NCBI RefSeq assembly: GCF_000422445.1
Contig: NZ_AULU01000006.1
Location: 186,001-250,000 of the forward strand
Source of the DNA: Paenibacillus assamensis DSM 18201
Lineage (GTDB): Bacteria; Bacillota; Bacilli; Paenibacillales; Paenibacillaceae
Length of the DNA stretch: 64,000 nt
Reading direction: 5' to 3'
Part shown: positions 33,147-43,525 of the stretch, in pieces
Position numbering within the stretch: position 1 is the stretch's first letter
Layout: each line of letters starts with the position of its first letter
Notes under the pieces: generated by a model
What the model was told of the DNA's origin: nothing
What the model saw: the letters and a program-made list of their open reading frames with translations, nothing else
Database searches by the model: none
Made by a program: the position numbers and the translations under genes

Positions 33147-35972
33147 ATGGCCACATACACGCCAATGATTCAACAATATTTAAAAGTGAAAGAACAGGCG
33201 AAGGACGCCTTTTTATTTTTCCGTCTAGGAGATTTTTATGAACTCTTCTTTGATGATGCATTGTTGGCATCAAGGGAGTTGGAGATAACATTGACTGGCC
33301 GTGGAGGAGGATCTGAGGAGCGGATCCCGATGTGCGGTGTGCCCCATCATTCTGCTGAGAACTATATTCAGCGCTTGATCGAGAAAGGCTACAAAGTTGC
33401 CATATGCGAGCAAGTAGAGGATCCATCCGAGGCGAAAGGAGTTGTGCGCCGCGAGATTGTTCGTATTGTGACGCCTGGTACAGTGATGGATGGCAAAACA
33501 ATTGAAGAGAAGGCCAATCGCTATTTGTTGGCCGTTACGGAACTGGAAGGTAAGCATGCTTGGGCTGCATGCGACTTGTCTACAGGTGAACTTACGGTTT
33601 CTTCTGCTCCGATGGAAGGCAATTGGCTGCTCGATGAGGTAAACGTATATGTGCCTAGTGAAATGATAGGTGATGAGCATCTGCTGGACACGGTCAAGCC
33701 GCTGACGATGACTTGGAATCGTCAAGTGCTGTTTACGGCTTGGAAAGATACCAATGAAGCATTAACACGTCAGCAGTTTGGAGAAGCTGTATGGACGCGC
33801 TTGGATAAAGAACGTCAGAAAGTTGTAAGCTTGCTGATGTCGTATTTGCATGAGACCCAAAAGCGTTCATTAAGCCAATTTACAACGATTCAAGAACTAG
33901 AACCTGATCAATACCTCGTCCTAGATCCCTTTACGCGTCGTAATCTAGAACTAACAGAGACGGTGCGAGAAAGAGCGAAGAAAGGATCATTGCTATGGCT
34001 TCTTGATCAAACAGAAACGTCCATGGGCGGTCGTATGCTTCGTCGATGGATTGATAAGCCGTTATTGAATCGGAAATCAATCGATCAACGTCTTGAGGCC
34101 GTAGAGACGTTATACAATGATTTTATTGCTCGTGAAGAGCTGCGCGAGCAATTATCTTCTGTGTATGATTTGGAGCGTCTTGTAGGGCGTATTGCATTCG
34201 GTACAGCAAATGGCAGAGATTTAACGGCATTAAAGGTTTCATTGGAACGTGTACCTGCTCTGATGGAGCGCTGTATGGCGACATCTTCGAGCACGCTGCA
34301 GCAGTTGGCTCAATCGATGGATCCTTGTTCGGATATTAAGGAATGGATTGAGACCGCGATTAAAGATGAGCCTCCGATCTCTGTCCGTGAAGGTAATCTT
34401 ATTAAAGATGGCTATCACGATTACTTGGACAAGCTTCGTGAAGCCAGTGTTAACGGCAAGCGCTGGATTGCCGAACTGGAACGAAAAGAACGAGAAGTGA
34501 CAGGGGTTAAGTCACTCAAAGTGGGTTTTAATAAAGTGTTCGGTTACTTTATAGAGGTGACCAAATCCAATCTATCCTCTTTGCCAGAAGGGCGCTATGA
34601 GCGCAAGCAGACTTTGGCTAATGCTGAAAGATTCGTTACTCCCGAGCTTAAGGAGCGGGAATCACTCATTCTTGAGGCAGAAGATAAAATGGTTGGCTTG
34701 GAGTATGAGTTGTTCAGTGAGCTTAGGCAGCGTATCAATGGACATGTCCGCAGATTGCAGCATCTAGCTGAAGCAATTGCCCAACTTGATGTGTATCAAT
34801 CTTTAGCGGCGGTTAGTGCGAAGCAGCGCTTCGTGAAGCCGCAAGTTCATGAAAGTTATCATCTAGATGTGAAGAATGGCCGTCATCCGGTTGTTGAAGC
34901 AGTTATGCAGCAAGGCAGCTTCATGGCGAATGATGCCCAACTGAGTGATGAGAATGCGTCGATGCTGCTTATTACCGGACCTAACATGGCAGGTAAGAGT
35001 ACGTACATGCGTCAAGTGGCTTTGCTTCATGTGATGGCTCAGATTGGATGTTTCGTTCCAGCGGAACATGCAGTAATCCCATTGGTTGATCGCATCTTTA
35101 CACGTATTGGCGCAGCAGATGATTTGATCGGTGGTCAAAGTACGTTCATGGTTGAAATGATGGATATTCAAGTCATGACTGCGAAGGCAACGAAGCGCAG
35201 CTTAGTCATAATTGATGAATTGGGGCGTGGAACTTCTACAAGTGAAGGGATGTCTATCGCGCAAGCGGTTATTGAATATGTCCATCATCATATAGGATGT
35301 AAAGCACTTGTTTCGACACATTTCCATGAGCTGGCACACCTTGCAGACCATCTGGACAAGCTTCGCAATGTATCGATGGCTGTACAAGAGAGTGGCAGTG
35401 ATGTTACATTTTTGCGCAAATTGGTAGACGGAGCTGCGAGTACAAGTTACGGTATTTATTGTGCTAAATTGGCAGGATTGCCGGAGTCCATTATAGATCG
35501 CGCGTATGATTTGCTAACGGATTATGAGTCAGATGTACCGAATCAGGCTCATTTTGTTAAGGAAAGGCAGGCTGTTATTGAACGTCAGGAACAAACTGTT
35601 GACCGTGATGTTGATCGTGAGTATGGGCAACAGCGACAGCAGACGCCAATTCATCATGAAGCGATTGCTATCGAACAGCTTGACTTGTTTGGCGAAAGAA
35701 GTGAATCGGTTCAGTCGGGTCCTTCTACGAGAGCTTCGGTTGCAGCTGCGACAGCTGCTAAGAAAGAAGCCCGAAGCCTACATGAGTCTGCTGTTTCGTA
35801 TGAAAGTGAAGCAGCAGCTTCTGTAGAAACGGATGATTCGGTGGGCAGTAACGAATATCGTCAGCTGATCGAAAAGTGGAGTGAAATAGATGTGATGGAG
35901 ATGACACCGCTTGAAGCGATGAATCAGTTGCATGCTCTTATGCGTGAGGCGCGTCAGGCGATTAAGCGTTAG
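33147..35972 (+). CDS. mutS: DNA mismatch repair protein MutS
   Basis: 941 aa from ATG 33147 (GGGGG about 6 bases before). Recognises mismatches; the N-terminal mismatch motif with Phe lies in FFRLGDFYELFFDDA (about 28-42). Walker A GPNMAGKST is at 611-619, followed by GGQSTFMVEMMD and DELGRGTST (Walker B) and the STHFHEL motif. After about residue 800 comes a polar, Gln/Ser/Ala-rich linker, about 80 residues long, before a conserved C-terminal segment (YRQLIEKWSEIDVMEMTPLEAMNQLHALM), which serves dimer/tetramer contacts. Followed by mutL. Confidence 0.97.
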   Translation: MATYTPMIQQYLKVKEQAKDAFLFFRLGDFYELFFDDALLASRELEITLTGRGGGSEERIPMCGVPHHSAENYIQRLIEKGYKVAICEQVEDPSEAKGVVRREIVRIVTPGTVMDGKTIEEKANRYLLAVTELEGKHAWAACDLSTGELTVSSAPMEGNWLLDEVNVYVPSEMIGDEHLLDTVKPLTMTWNRQVLFTAWKDTNEALTRQQFGEAVWTRLDKERQKVVSLLMSYLHETQKRSLSQFTTIQELEPDQYLVLDPFTRRNLELTETVRERAKKGSLLWLLDQTETSMGGRMLRRWIDKPLLNRKSIDQRLEAVETLYNDFIAREELREQLSSVYDLERLVGRIAFGTANGRDLTALKVSLERVPALMERCMATSSSTLQQLAQSMDPCSDIKEWIETAIKDEPPISVREGNLIKDGYHDYLDKLREASVNGKRWIAELERKEREVTGVKSLKVGFNKVFGYFIEVTKSNLSSLPEGRYERKQTLANAERFVTPELKERESLILEAEDKMVGLEYELFSELRQRINGHVRRLQHLAEAIAQLDVYQSLAAVSAKQRFVKPQVHESYHLDVKNGRHPVVEAVMQQGSFMANDAQLSDENASMLLITGPNMAGKSTYMRQVALLHVMAQIGCFVPAEHAVIPLVDRIFTRIGAADDLIGGQSTFMVEMMDIQVMTAKATKRSLVIIDELGRGTSTSEGMSIAQAVIEYVHHHIGCKALVSTHFHELAHLADHLDKLRNVSMAVQESGSDVTFLRKLVDGAASTSYGIYCAKLAGLPESIIDRAYDLLTDYESDVPNQAHFVKERQAVIERQEQTVDRDVDREYGQQRQQTPIHHEAIAIEQLDLFGERSESVQSGPSTRASVAAATAAKKEARSLHESAVSYESEAAASVETDDSVGSNEYRQLIEKWSEIDVMEMTPLEAMNQLHALMREARQAIKR

Positions 35973-36101
35973 TAAGTAGTGGCGTTGCAGGCTGTATATT
36001 TTATAATTCTAGCGGCGTGCTTCGTATTGACACGAATAGTGATTAGTGAAAGATAGTGAATAGTAACAGTAAAAGTAAAAGACTGCGGGGAGGGAACAAA
36101 T

Positions 36102-38231
36102 ATGGGTATTATCCAAGTGATGGACGAGCAATTGGCAAACCAGATTGCAGCGGGGGAAGTTGTTGAGCGTCCAGCATCTGTTGTCAAAGAGCTTGTTGAA
36201 AATGCAATCGATGCTGGCGCTAAACATATCGATGTAAGTGTCGAGGAAGGCGGACTTCAGCTAATTCAAGTCAAGGATAACGGCTCAGGTATTCATGCGG
36301 AAGACGTGGAGACGGCATTTGAGCGTCATGCAACCAGTAAAATCCGTACGAATCGGGATCTGTTTGCTATCCGCAGTCTTGGTTTCCGCGGAGAAGCACT
36401 TCCGAGTATTGCGGCGGTGTCCAAGGTGGAAGTTGTCACATCGTCTGAGACGACCGGCTTGGGTCGTCGTTTCGTCATTGAGGGCGGCCAGCGTATGGTG
36501 AATGAAGATGTGCAATCGATGCAAGGAACGGTATTTACGATTCGGGAGCTGTTCTACAATACGCCTGCCCGTTTGAAATATATGAAATCCATTCAGACGG
36601 AGCTAGGTCATATTTCTGACTATTTGTATCGTATGGCACTGGCATATCCGAATATCGGATTTACATTGAAGCATAATGGAAATTCGTTATTACAAACGGT
36701 CGGGAATGGTGATTTGCTGCAAGTAATTGCTGCGATATATGGGGTGCATACCGCCAAGCATATGGTACGCATCGAAGCAGAACATTTAGATTATCAACTT
36801 GAAGGCTATGTAGGAAAACCTGAACTTACTAGGTCAAACCGCAATGCGATGTCTTGGTTTGTGAATGGACGCTATGTTCGGAGTTTTCCATTAAATCAGG
36901 CGGTTTTACGTGCATATCATACTTTGCTTCCTATTAATCGATACCCGTTACTGGTAATGCAGGTGTCCATGCACCCTACATTGGTCGATGTCAATGTTCA
37001 TCCTTCAAAAATGGAAGTCCGCTTCAGTAAGGAAGCAGAGCTTGTCCAATTCGTAGAACAAGCGATTCATGATCAATTGCTAGGACAACCTTTGATCCCA
37101 TTAGCAGCGCCTCCTAAGGCAAAAGTTCGCACAATGGTGGAACAAGTTAGCCTGGACTGGACTGCTTCAAGTGTGAGCGGCTATGAGTCGCGAACAGGCA
37201 TGGGAGCCTTATCTGCTCCTCCAGAGCCAACGGTGAATATACATGTACGGGAACATGAGCAAACGCCTTCGACTGGTGCAAAAGAGTCGGCAGCAGAGAC
37301 CGTGATCGATGCTTCGGGGGCTGTGGCCGATAATTTAAGATCAGACGCTGAAACGAATAGGGAAAAAAGCACGAATACGGAAGCTGCTGCACATCTAGAT
37401 GTAGCTAAGTCATATTATGATGAGCAACGACCACTATCAACAGCGAGCGGATCGCGTACAACTTCTCCATCTACAGCGTGGCGCGAGTCGAAGAATAGTT
37501 CGGAATATAAGCAAAATGCTGCTCGTTCTTCAAATAAGCAATCTATTTCAGCTAGTTCAACGCTAGGGTCAAAAGATGCTTATCGTACATCTGCTACTAG
37601 CTGGAATCAGGCGGTGTCTCAGTTGCCGGTTGATGAAGTTTCATTGCCGGCATTCCCGGCGCTTAACTATGTTGGACAAGTGCATGGTACGTATTTGTTG
37701 TGCAATAATGAAGAGGGCTTATATATTATCGACCAGCATGCTGCTCATGAACGGGTGAACTATGAGCGATTCCGTGAGCAATTTGCGAAGCCAGCAGATG
37801 CGTCGCAAGAATTATTAATCCCATTAACGATTGAATTTACACCGAATGAGGCAAAACGGATTTTGGACAGATTGCCCTTACTAGAGCAGGTTGGAATCGG
37901 TCTTGAGCCGTTCGGTCAACAAACATTCTTAGTGCGTTCCCATCCGTACTGGTTCCCGCAAGGTGATGAGGAAGCTATCATTCAAGAAATGATTGATTGG
38001 GTACTTGAGGAAAAGGCGATAGACATTGGTAAAATTCGTGAAGCTGCGGCCATTATGTGTTCGTGCAAGGCCTCAATTAAAGCGAATCAGCGTATTACAG
38101 AGCTCGAAGTAAATGCACTACTGGTACAACTTGGTGCATGTATACAACCTTATACATGCCCGCACGGGAGACCAATAATTGTTAAATTTACAACTACGGA
38201 TTTGGAAAAAATGTTCAAGCGAATAATGTAG
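36102..38231 (+). CDS. mutL: DNA mismatch repair protein MutL
   Basis: 709 aa. The GHKL ATPase half (1-330) shows VENAIDAGA, VKDNGSGI, HATSKI and GFRGEALPSIA. A poorly conserved Ser/Thr/Ala-rich linker covers about 345-520. The C-terminal half carries the nicking-endonuclease motif DQHAAHERVNYE (544-555), plus CSCKASIKAN and CPHGRPIIVK zinc/metal motifs, so this MutL should be an active nickase, as expected without MutH. GGGAGG lies 8 bases before the ATG. Downstream of mutS by 129 bases. Confidence 0.97.
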   Translation: MGIIQVMDEQLANQIAAGEVVERPASVVKELVENAIDAGAKHIDVSVEEGGLQLIQVKDNGSGIHAEDVETAFERHATSKIRTNRDLFAIRSLGFRGEALPSIAAVSKVEVVTSSETTGLGRRFVIEGGQRMVNEDVQSMQGTVFTIRELFYNTPARLKYMKSIQTELGHISDYLYRMALAYPNIGFTLKHNGNSLLQTVGNGDLLQVIAAIYGVHTAKHMVRIEAEHLDYQLEGYVGKPELTRSNRNAMSWFVNGRYVRSFPLNQAVLRAYHTLLPINRYPLLVMQVSMHPTLVDVNVHPSKMEVRFSKEAELVQFVEQAIHDQLLGQPLIPLAAPPKAKVRTMVEQVSLDWTASSVSGYESRTGMGALSAPPEPTVNIHVREHEQTPSTGAKESAAETVIDASGAVADNLRSDAETNREKSTNTEAAAHLDVAKSYYDEQRPLSTASGSRTTSPSTAWRESKNSSEYKQNAARSSNKQSISASSTLGSKDAYRTSATSWNQAVSQLPVDEVSLPAFPALNYVGQVHGTYLLCNNEEGLYIIDQHAAHERVNYERFREQFAKPADASQELLIPLTIEFTPNEAKRILDRLPLLEQVGIGLEPFGQQTFLVRSHPYWFPQGDEEAIIQEMIDWVLEEKAIDIGKIREAAAIMCSCKASIKANQRITELEVNALLVQLGACIQPYTCPHGRPIIVKFTTTDLEKMFKRIM

Positions 38232-38310
38232 CATTATTGAAGTTAGGTTCTTCAAACAGCATGATCATTTGTGTTTATGTTTCAAAACCGTTTATAATGA
38301 GGAGGAACCT

Positions 38311-39096
38311 ATGATTATTACGACAGGGGATATGACTTCGGAAGCCGTGATAGAACGGGCGCGGCAGCTATCGAAGCATATCGAAGTCCCGTTTGTCGAA
38401 CGCAGAAAACAGTCTTTGCCTCGGATAATGAAGAGGCTTGGCGATGATCAATTCATTGTCCTTACCGATGATGAAGTGCGTTTTACACAGGTTGGAAAAA
38501 CAGATTTATTTTATCATCCGAGCATGGCGTACTTGCGAATTAAGCGGCATCTTAGTGGGATAGAGGATGTCATGATTCGTGCAGCAAATGTACAAGCTGG
38601 TGATACCATTCTTGACTGTACAGCTGGTCTAGGCTCAGATGCGCTCGTATTTTCGGTCGCAGCAGGAGCTTCGGGCCGAGTAATTGCTTGTGAGAGTGAG
38701 TTGGCCATGTATGCACTTGTGCGTGAGGGTTTGCAAATTTATACGACAGAGATGGAAGTAGTCAATGAAGCGATGCGTCGTATTGAAATGATTCATAGCA
38801 ATCACTTGGACTTGTTGAAGTCCCTTCCTGACCAATCGGTGGACGTTGTATACTTTGATCCGATGTTCCGCAAGCCTGTTCGCACTTCTGCAGCTATTGA
38901 TCCACTGCGTAATGTAGCGAATCATGAGGCTCTTCATGAAGACGTCATTGTAGAGGCGAAACGAGTAGCGCGTCGATCTATCGTCTTGAAAGAGTTGAAG
39001 TATAGTGGAGAGTTCAAGCGACTCGGATTCGAAGACACGGTCCAAACCGGCTCTAAACTGGCGTATGGAGTGATTGCAATTGACAACGACAAGTAA
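38311..39096 (+). CDS. class I SAM-dependent methyltransferase, RsmJ/DUF548-like
   Basis: 261 aa from ATG 38311, with GAGGAGG 5 bases before. N-terminal substrate segment (EVPFVERRKQSLPRIMKR, FYHPSMAYLRIKRHL), then a SAM motif ILDCTAGLGSDALVFS, acidic ESELAMYALVREGL, and the catalytic-type motif VVYFDPMFRKP, close to DPMFP of RsmJ, which methylates 16S rRNA. The target in this organism is not known. It overlaps the start of miaA by 17 bases, so the two are likely coupled. Confidence 0.83.
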   Translation: MIITTGDMTSEAVIERARQLSKHIEVPFVERRKQSLPRIMKRLGDDQFIVLTDDEVRFTQVGKTDLFYHPSMAYLRIKRHLSGIEDVMIRAANVQAGDTILDCTAGLGSDALVFSVAAGASGRVIACESELAMYALVREGLQIYTTEMEVVNEAMRRIEMIHSNHLDLLKSLPDQSVDVVYFDPMFRKPVRTSAAIDPLRNVANHEALHEDVIVEAKRVARRSIVLKELKYSGEFKRLGFEDTVQTGSKLAYGVIAIDNDK

Positions 39097-40033
39097 TACT
39101 CGAACACCTCTCCTTGTGTTGGTCGGGCCAACAGCTGTAGGTAAGACCCGATTGAGCTTGGATATCGCAAAGAAATTTGATGCTGAGATTATATCTGGAG
39201 ACAGCATGCAGGTATATCGGGGAATGGATATCGGAACGGCGAAGTTGGCAGTGAAAGATCGTGAAGGAATCCCACATCATATGATGGATATTCATAATCC
39301 TGATGAGTCTTTCTCTGTTGCTGAATTCCAAACACGATGCACTTCTTTAATCGAAGATATTTCATCACGAAATAAACTTCCATTTATCGTTGGTGGAACT
39401 GGATTGTATGTTGAATCCGTCGCGTACGGCTTTGAATTTTCGGAGAGTGGTGGGGATGAGTCGTTTCGGACGGAAATGGCTTCGTATGCCGAGCAATTTG
39501 GTGCACAGGCACTGCATGACCGCTTGGTGGCAATTGATCCTTCATCTTCTGCGCGTCTGCACCCTAACGATACGCGAAGAGTGATAAGAGCTTTGGAAGT
39601 ATTTCACATGACTGGGCGCACAATGTCCGAGCAATTGGAGGGACAAGAACGTGTGTCTCCCTATGAATTATGTATAATAGGTTTGACAATGGATAGGTCA
39701 CTGCTATATAAACGTATAGAGGCACGTGTTGATGAAATGTTAGAACAAGGGCTTGTCAAGGAAGTAGAAAGTTTGCTGCAAGCAGGCTATGATCGTACTC
39801 TTGTTGCTATGCAGGGCTTGGGCTACAAAGAAATAGCCTCGTACTTAGCTGGAGAACGCTCCTACGAATCGGCAGTTGAATTGTTGAAGAGAGACACGCG
39901 CCGCTTCGCGAAACGCCAATTGTCATGGTTCCGCCGGATGAAAGATATTCATTGGGTAGATGTGACGGATGGAAATGAAGCAGAAGAACATTTCTTACAA
40001 ATTTGCAGTTTGTTAGCAGGAAAGTTTCGATAA
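39080..40033 (+). CDS. miaA: tRNA dimethylallyltransferase MiaA
   Basis: 317 aa. Adds dimethylallyl to A37 of tRNAs reading UNN codons. P-loop [11 protein letters not shown] near the N-terminus, [47 protein letters not shown] and [12 protein letters not shown] are the family motifs. The chosen start is TTG 39080, 9 bases after GGAG; TTG 39074 is also possible, and no ATG is available before the P-loop. Followed by hfq, the usual order. Confidence 0.95.
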   Translation: MTTTSNTRTPLLVLVGPTAVGKTRLSLDIAKKFDAEIISGDSMQVYRGMDIGTAKLAVKDREGIPHHMMDIHNPDESFSVAEFQTRCTSLIEDISSRNKLPFIVGGTGLYVESVAYGFEFSESGGDESFRTEMASYAEQFGAQALHDRLVAIDPSSSARLHPNDTRRVIRALEVFHMTGRTMSEQLEGQERVSPYELCIIGLTMDRSLLYKRIEARVDEMLEQGLVKEVESLLQAGYDRTLVAMQGLGYKEIASYLAGERSYESAVELLKRDTRRFAKRQLSWFRRMKDIHWVDVTDGNEAEEHFLQICSLLAGKFR

Positions 40034-40085
40034 CAGGTTGAATATATTTCAACACAATCAATCTCATGATATGGGGGTACGGACG

Positions 40086-40325
40086 ATGAACAAATCCATC
40101 AATATCCAAGATACATTCCTAAATCAACTTCGCAAAGAAAGCATACCTGTTACGGTTTACTTAACGAACGGGTTCCAAATTCGCGGTGTAATCCGTGCAT
40201 TTGACAACTTTACAATCGTTATAGACAGTGACGGCCGCCAGCAGATGGTATATAAGCATGCCATCTCAACATTTACGCCGCTGCGTAACGTATCCCTAAT
40301 GCAAGATCAACAAAATGACAACTAA
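40086..40325 (+). CDS. hfq: RNA chaperone Hfq
   Basis: 79 aa from ATG 40086 (GGGGGT 7 bases before). Sm1 motif [26 protein letters not shown] with the conserved Gln and the Sm2 motif YKHAISTF, forming the ring-shaped hexamer that binds sRNA and mRNA. The short polar tail (MQDQQNDN) is typical of Gram-positive Hfq. Located after miaA and followed by a perfect terminator. Confidence 0.97.
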   Translation: MNKSINIQDTFLNQLRKESIPVTVYLTNGFQIRGVIRAFDNFTIVIDSDGRQQMVYKHAISTFTPLRNVSLMQDQQNDN

Positions 40326-40697
40326 TTATGTTTACAGTTATTGGATCCAGCATTCGGAATGAAACTTTTTAATGGCACAGTACGTCAAATGTATAGTGGT
40401 GCTTAAGAACAACCCGTACGGGTTGTTCTTTTCATTACTGGGGTGAATGGGCTGTGGGTGAACGATAAAGCAGGTAAGTATCATTTACAAGTGATTTGAC
40501 GTGATTATACAGGGGACTTTTTTTCGTGTATCATGATTCATTGAAGGGAACTTCTATTCGTATGCCGTCTAATCATTGTCTATTGTACTTGTGCAAGATG
40601 TTTCTAGACAATTCATGCAAGGGTAAAGACATAAAGTTGCGCTTCAGAATTACATTATGCTGGAGACGCAAGAATGATGTAAGGGGAGTCGGAGAAA
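40326..40697. other. intergenic region between hfq and the PBP gene
   Basis: 372 bases without a gene, apart from the hfq terminator at 40405-40433. I see no convincing promoter match or small gene in the remainder; the PBP ribosome site is AAGGGGAGTCGGAG just before 40698. Confidence 0.6.
40405..40433 (+). terminator. terminator of hfq
   Basis: Perfect 11-bp stem AAGAACAACCC / GGGTTGTTCTT with loop GTAC, followed by TTCATT. Confidence 0.92.
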
Positions 40698-43385
40698 ATG
40701 GCAAATCAAGATAAACTATCTCGAACGCAATCACCGAGAAAGCCAAAGCCGACAATGCGCAAAAAGAAATCGTGGACGTGGAAGAAAACGTGGTGGTTGT
40801 TCTTTTTCACGACGGCTTTCGCGATCTTTTGTGCGGTCGGTGGTTATTTGTTCATTATGTTGAATGGTGAACGCTTAATGAAAGAATATAAAGAAGCTGA
40901 TATGTTCAAAATGGCTGAGGCATCCATCGTATTGGACCGAAACGGAAAGCAGATTGCTAAGCTGGGCCAACAAGTGAGCAACCGTGATATTATAGAGTAC
41001 AAGGATATTCCTGAACATCTTGGTCAAGCATTTATTGCAACAGAAGATAAGCGGTTTATGAATCACCAAGGTGTAGATCTGTGGTCTATCGGACGTGCGA
41101 TGGTGAAAGATATAATGGCTGGCAGTCTTGTAGAGGGTGGAAGTACGATCACTCAGCAGCTTGCTAAAAATATGTTTTTAACAAGCGACAAGACGTTTTT
41201 CCGTAAAGCAACGGAAGTATCGATAGCTGTATCATTAGAAAATCATTATACGAAGGAAGAAATATTGACCATGTACTTAAACCGAATTTATTTCGGTAAA
41301 GGTGCGTATGGTGTCAAGGCAGCGGCCAAGACATACTTCGGTAAGGCTAATTTAAATGATCTGGAAATATGGGAAATGGCAACATTAGCTGCAATTCCTA
41401 AGGCTCCATCTCACTATAATCCAATATCGAATCCTGAAAAATCAAAGCAGCGCAGGCAGGTTGTATTGAAACTGATGCGTGAAGAGAACTACATCACAGA
41501 AGAGCAGATGAAAGCAGCATGGGATGTGGAATATGATCCGAGTGTAGGCAAACAGCATCAAGAGAAGTCGAAGACGAATTCAGCGTACCAATCCTATCTT
41601 GATTACATGGTTCAAGAAGCGGAAACGGTAACTGGCCTAACAGAGGATCAATTGTATCGCGGTGGCTATACCATCTATACGACAATGGACACTCATGCAC
41701 AACAAGTTATGTATGATGAGTTCAATGATGATAGCAACTTTGAAAAGAGCAAAGATGAAATAAAGTCACAAGCAGCTATGGTTATCACAGATCACTCCAA
41801 CGGTGCGATTATGGCGATGATGGGTGGTCGTGATTATGAGAAGAAAGGTCGCAACCGTGTAACGGATAAGCGCCAGCCCGGATCAACCATGAAGCCGATT
41901 GCGACATATGGACCTGCGGTAGATACTGGTGACTGGTATCCCTGGTCTACCTTGCGTGATGACAAACAATGCTTCGGTGACTATTGTCCAACTGACCTCG
42001 GGCGCAATAAATATGTTGGTGCGATTGATATGACGACAGCAGTGAAGCGTTCAACGAACTTGCCTTCCGTGTGGTTGCTAAATGAAATCGGGATGAAGCA
42101 AGGTTATGAGTTCGCTCAAAAGCTAGGCATTGACATGCACAAAGATGACTATTCTTTAGCTTTGACATTGGGTGGAATGACGCATGGTACTTCACCGTTA
42201 GAAATGTCGAGGGCATACAACGCATTTGCAAATGGTGGTAAATACTATGATGCCTATACGATTAAGCTTGTTAAGGATAGTAAAGGTAAAGATGTTTATA
42301 AGCTGAAGGTTCAACCTGAACAAGTAATGAGTGAACAAACTTCTTATTATATGACACAGATGATGCAAGAAGTTGTTAACAGCGGTACGGGTACAGCGGC
42401 ACAGATGGATCGACCTGTAGCAGGTAAGACAGGGTCTTCCCAACACGGTATTCCGGGCTACAACGGACCAGGTGCTCGTGATTTCTGGTTTGTCGGCTAT
42501 ACACCGCAGTGGACAGCGTCTGTTTGGATGGGATATGACCGAACGGACCGTGATCATGTGTTAAGAGGAAGTTCTTCGCAACCTGCGAAGCTATTCTCGG
42601 AAGTTATGAGTAAGGCGCTTAAAGGGACAGATTCAGGCTCATTCCAAAGACCTGATAATGTGAAGCGTCCTGAACCGCCTAAGCAGCCAACTACAGTGTC
42701 AGGTTTAACTGCGGCGTATTCGGAGAATACGAAGACGGTTTCGTTGAATTGGAATGCAGTACCAGGAGACGATGCTACTTATCAACTGTATCGCAAGTCT
42801 GCTAAAGAGCAGCAATTTGTAAAGTTGTTAGGTGATCTCAAGTCAACGAATGCAGAAGATATCGGAGTATTCCCCGGTGAATCGTACACGTACTACGTAG
42901 TAGCCACTTCTAGCAAGATAGAAGGCGAAGCGAAATCAAGTGAGGTTCCTGTTTCCATTGCAGCTGAAGAAGAGATAACAGAACCGCCTGTTGACCCAAC
43001 CACGCCAACTGATCCAGAGCAGCCGGATACAGGTGGAGAAGGAAATGAATCTGGTACAGGCGAAGGAAACGGCAACAATAATGGCAGTAACAACGGCAGC
43101 AATAGTGGAAATAACAACGGACAGAACAATGGAAATGGCAACAATGGTAACGGCAATAACACTGGTAATAATGGAAATGGCCAAGATAACAATGGCAGCG
43201 GAAACGGAAATGGTGGTCCAAACGATGGATCAACTGAAGTTACCGACCCTATAGAAGGGGGAGGTACTCCAGGTTCTAATTCTTCCAATGGCGAAGTCAT
43301 TCCGGAACAGCCTCCAGCAGAGGGAAGTCAACTACCGCCTGCAACAACAGGTATGAATAGAATGAATGAGCGATATGCTGCCTAA
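40698..43385 (+). CDS. class A penicillin-binding protein, PBP1A type
   Basis: 895 aa, bifunctional cell-wall synthase. Basic cytoplasmic N-terminus and membrane anchor (about 30-55). Glycosyltransferase with catalytic Glu116 in ATEDKRFMNHQGVD and GGSTITQQLAKN. Transpeptidase with Ser396 (STMKP), SxN Ser452-Asn454 (STN) and Lys577 (KTGSS). After about residue 660 a fibronectin type III domain (KTVSLNWNAVPGDDATYQLYR, about 675-755) is followed by a Pro/Thr/Glu spacer and an Asn/Gly-rich tail. The tail probably extends through or along the wall. Monocistronic with its own terminator. Confidence 0.95.
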   Translation: MANQDKLSRTQSPRKPKPTMRKKKSWTWKKTWWLFFFTTAFAIFCAVGGYLFIMLNGERLMKEYKEADMFKMAEASIVLDRNGKQIAKLGQQVSNRDIIEYKDIPEHLGQAFIATEDKRFMNHQGVDLWSIGRAMVKDIMAGSLVEGGSTITQQLAKNMFLTSDKTFFRKATEVSIAVSLENHYTKEEILTMYLNRIYFGKGAYGVKAAAKTYFGKANLNDLEIWEMATLAAIPKAPSHYNPISNPEKSKQRRQVVLKLMREENYITEEQMKAAWDVEYDPSVGKQHQEKSKTNSAYQSYLDYMVQEAETVTGLTEDQLYRGGYTIYTTMDTHAQQVMYDEFNDDSNFEKSKDEIKSQAAMVITDHSNGAIMAMMGGRDYEKKGRNRVTDKRQPGSTMKPIATYGPAVDTGDWYPWSTLRDDKQCFGDYCPTDLGRNKYVGAIDMTTAVKRSTNLPSVWLLNEIGMKQGYEFAQKLGIDMHKDDYSLALTLGGMTHGTSPLEMSRAYNAFANGGKYYDAYTIKLVKDSKGKDVYKLKVQPEQVMSEQTSYYMTQMMQEVVNSGTGTAAQMDRPVAGKTGSSQHGIPGYNGPGARDFWFVGYTPQWTASVWMGYDRTDRDHVLRGSSSQPAKLFSEVMSKALKGTDSGSFQRPDNVKRPEPPKQPTTVSGLTAAYSENTKTVSLNWNAVPGDDATYQLYRKSAKEQQFVKLLGDLKSTNAEDIGVFPGESYTYYVVATSSKIEGEAKSSEVPVSIAAEEEITEPPVDPTTPTDPEQPDTGGEGNESGTGEGNGNNNGSNNGSNSGNNNGQNNGNGNNGNGNNTGNNGNGQDNNGSGNGNGGPNDGSTEVTDPIEGGGTPGSNSSNGEVIPEQPPAEGSQLPPATTGMNRMNERYAA
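43032..43230 (+). repeat. low-complexity Asn/Gly-coding tract in the PBP gene
   Basis: About 66 codons of mostly Asn, Gly and Ser in imperfect NNGSNNGS / GNNGNGN units; the DNA is built of GGAAATGGC and AACAAT-like short repeats. Likely a flexible tail and prone to length change. Confidence 0.85.
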
Positions 43386-43447
43386 CGCAGCCGCGTGAAT
43401 GCATTTTATTGAGTATGCACAATTGAAATGAGATAGCCTACAGAGAC

Positions 43448-43487
43448 AGAGACACGCATCAGGAAACAGTGCGTGTCTCTTTTTTTA
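43448..43487 (+). terminator. terminator of the PBP gene
   Basis: Perfect 11-bp stem AGAGACACGCA / TGCGTGTCTCT (43448-43458 and 43470-43480) followed by TTTTTTT. Confidence 0.93.
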
Positions 43488-43525
43488 TTTATATCTCAAC
43501 CGAAGAATGAACAGGAGGACGTAAG

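Noticed and set aside
37147-37392. Minus-strand open frames in the mutL linker
   Set aside because: They fall opposite a verified coding frame, have no ribosome site, and the composition follows the mutL linker.
43032-43230. Regular short repeats considered as a CRISPR-like array
   Set aside because: The repeats are in frame within the PBP gene, very short, and have no unique spacers.
42893-43300. Long minus-strand open frame across the end of the PBP gene
   Set aside because: It is the complement of the Asn/Gly repeat, giving a low-complexity Leu/Pro string; no ribosome site.
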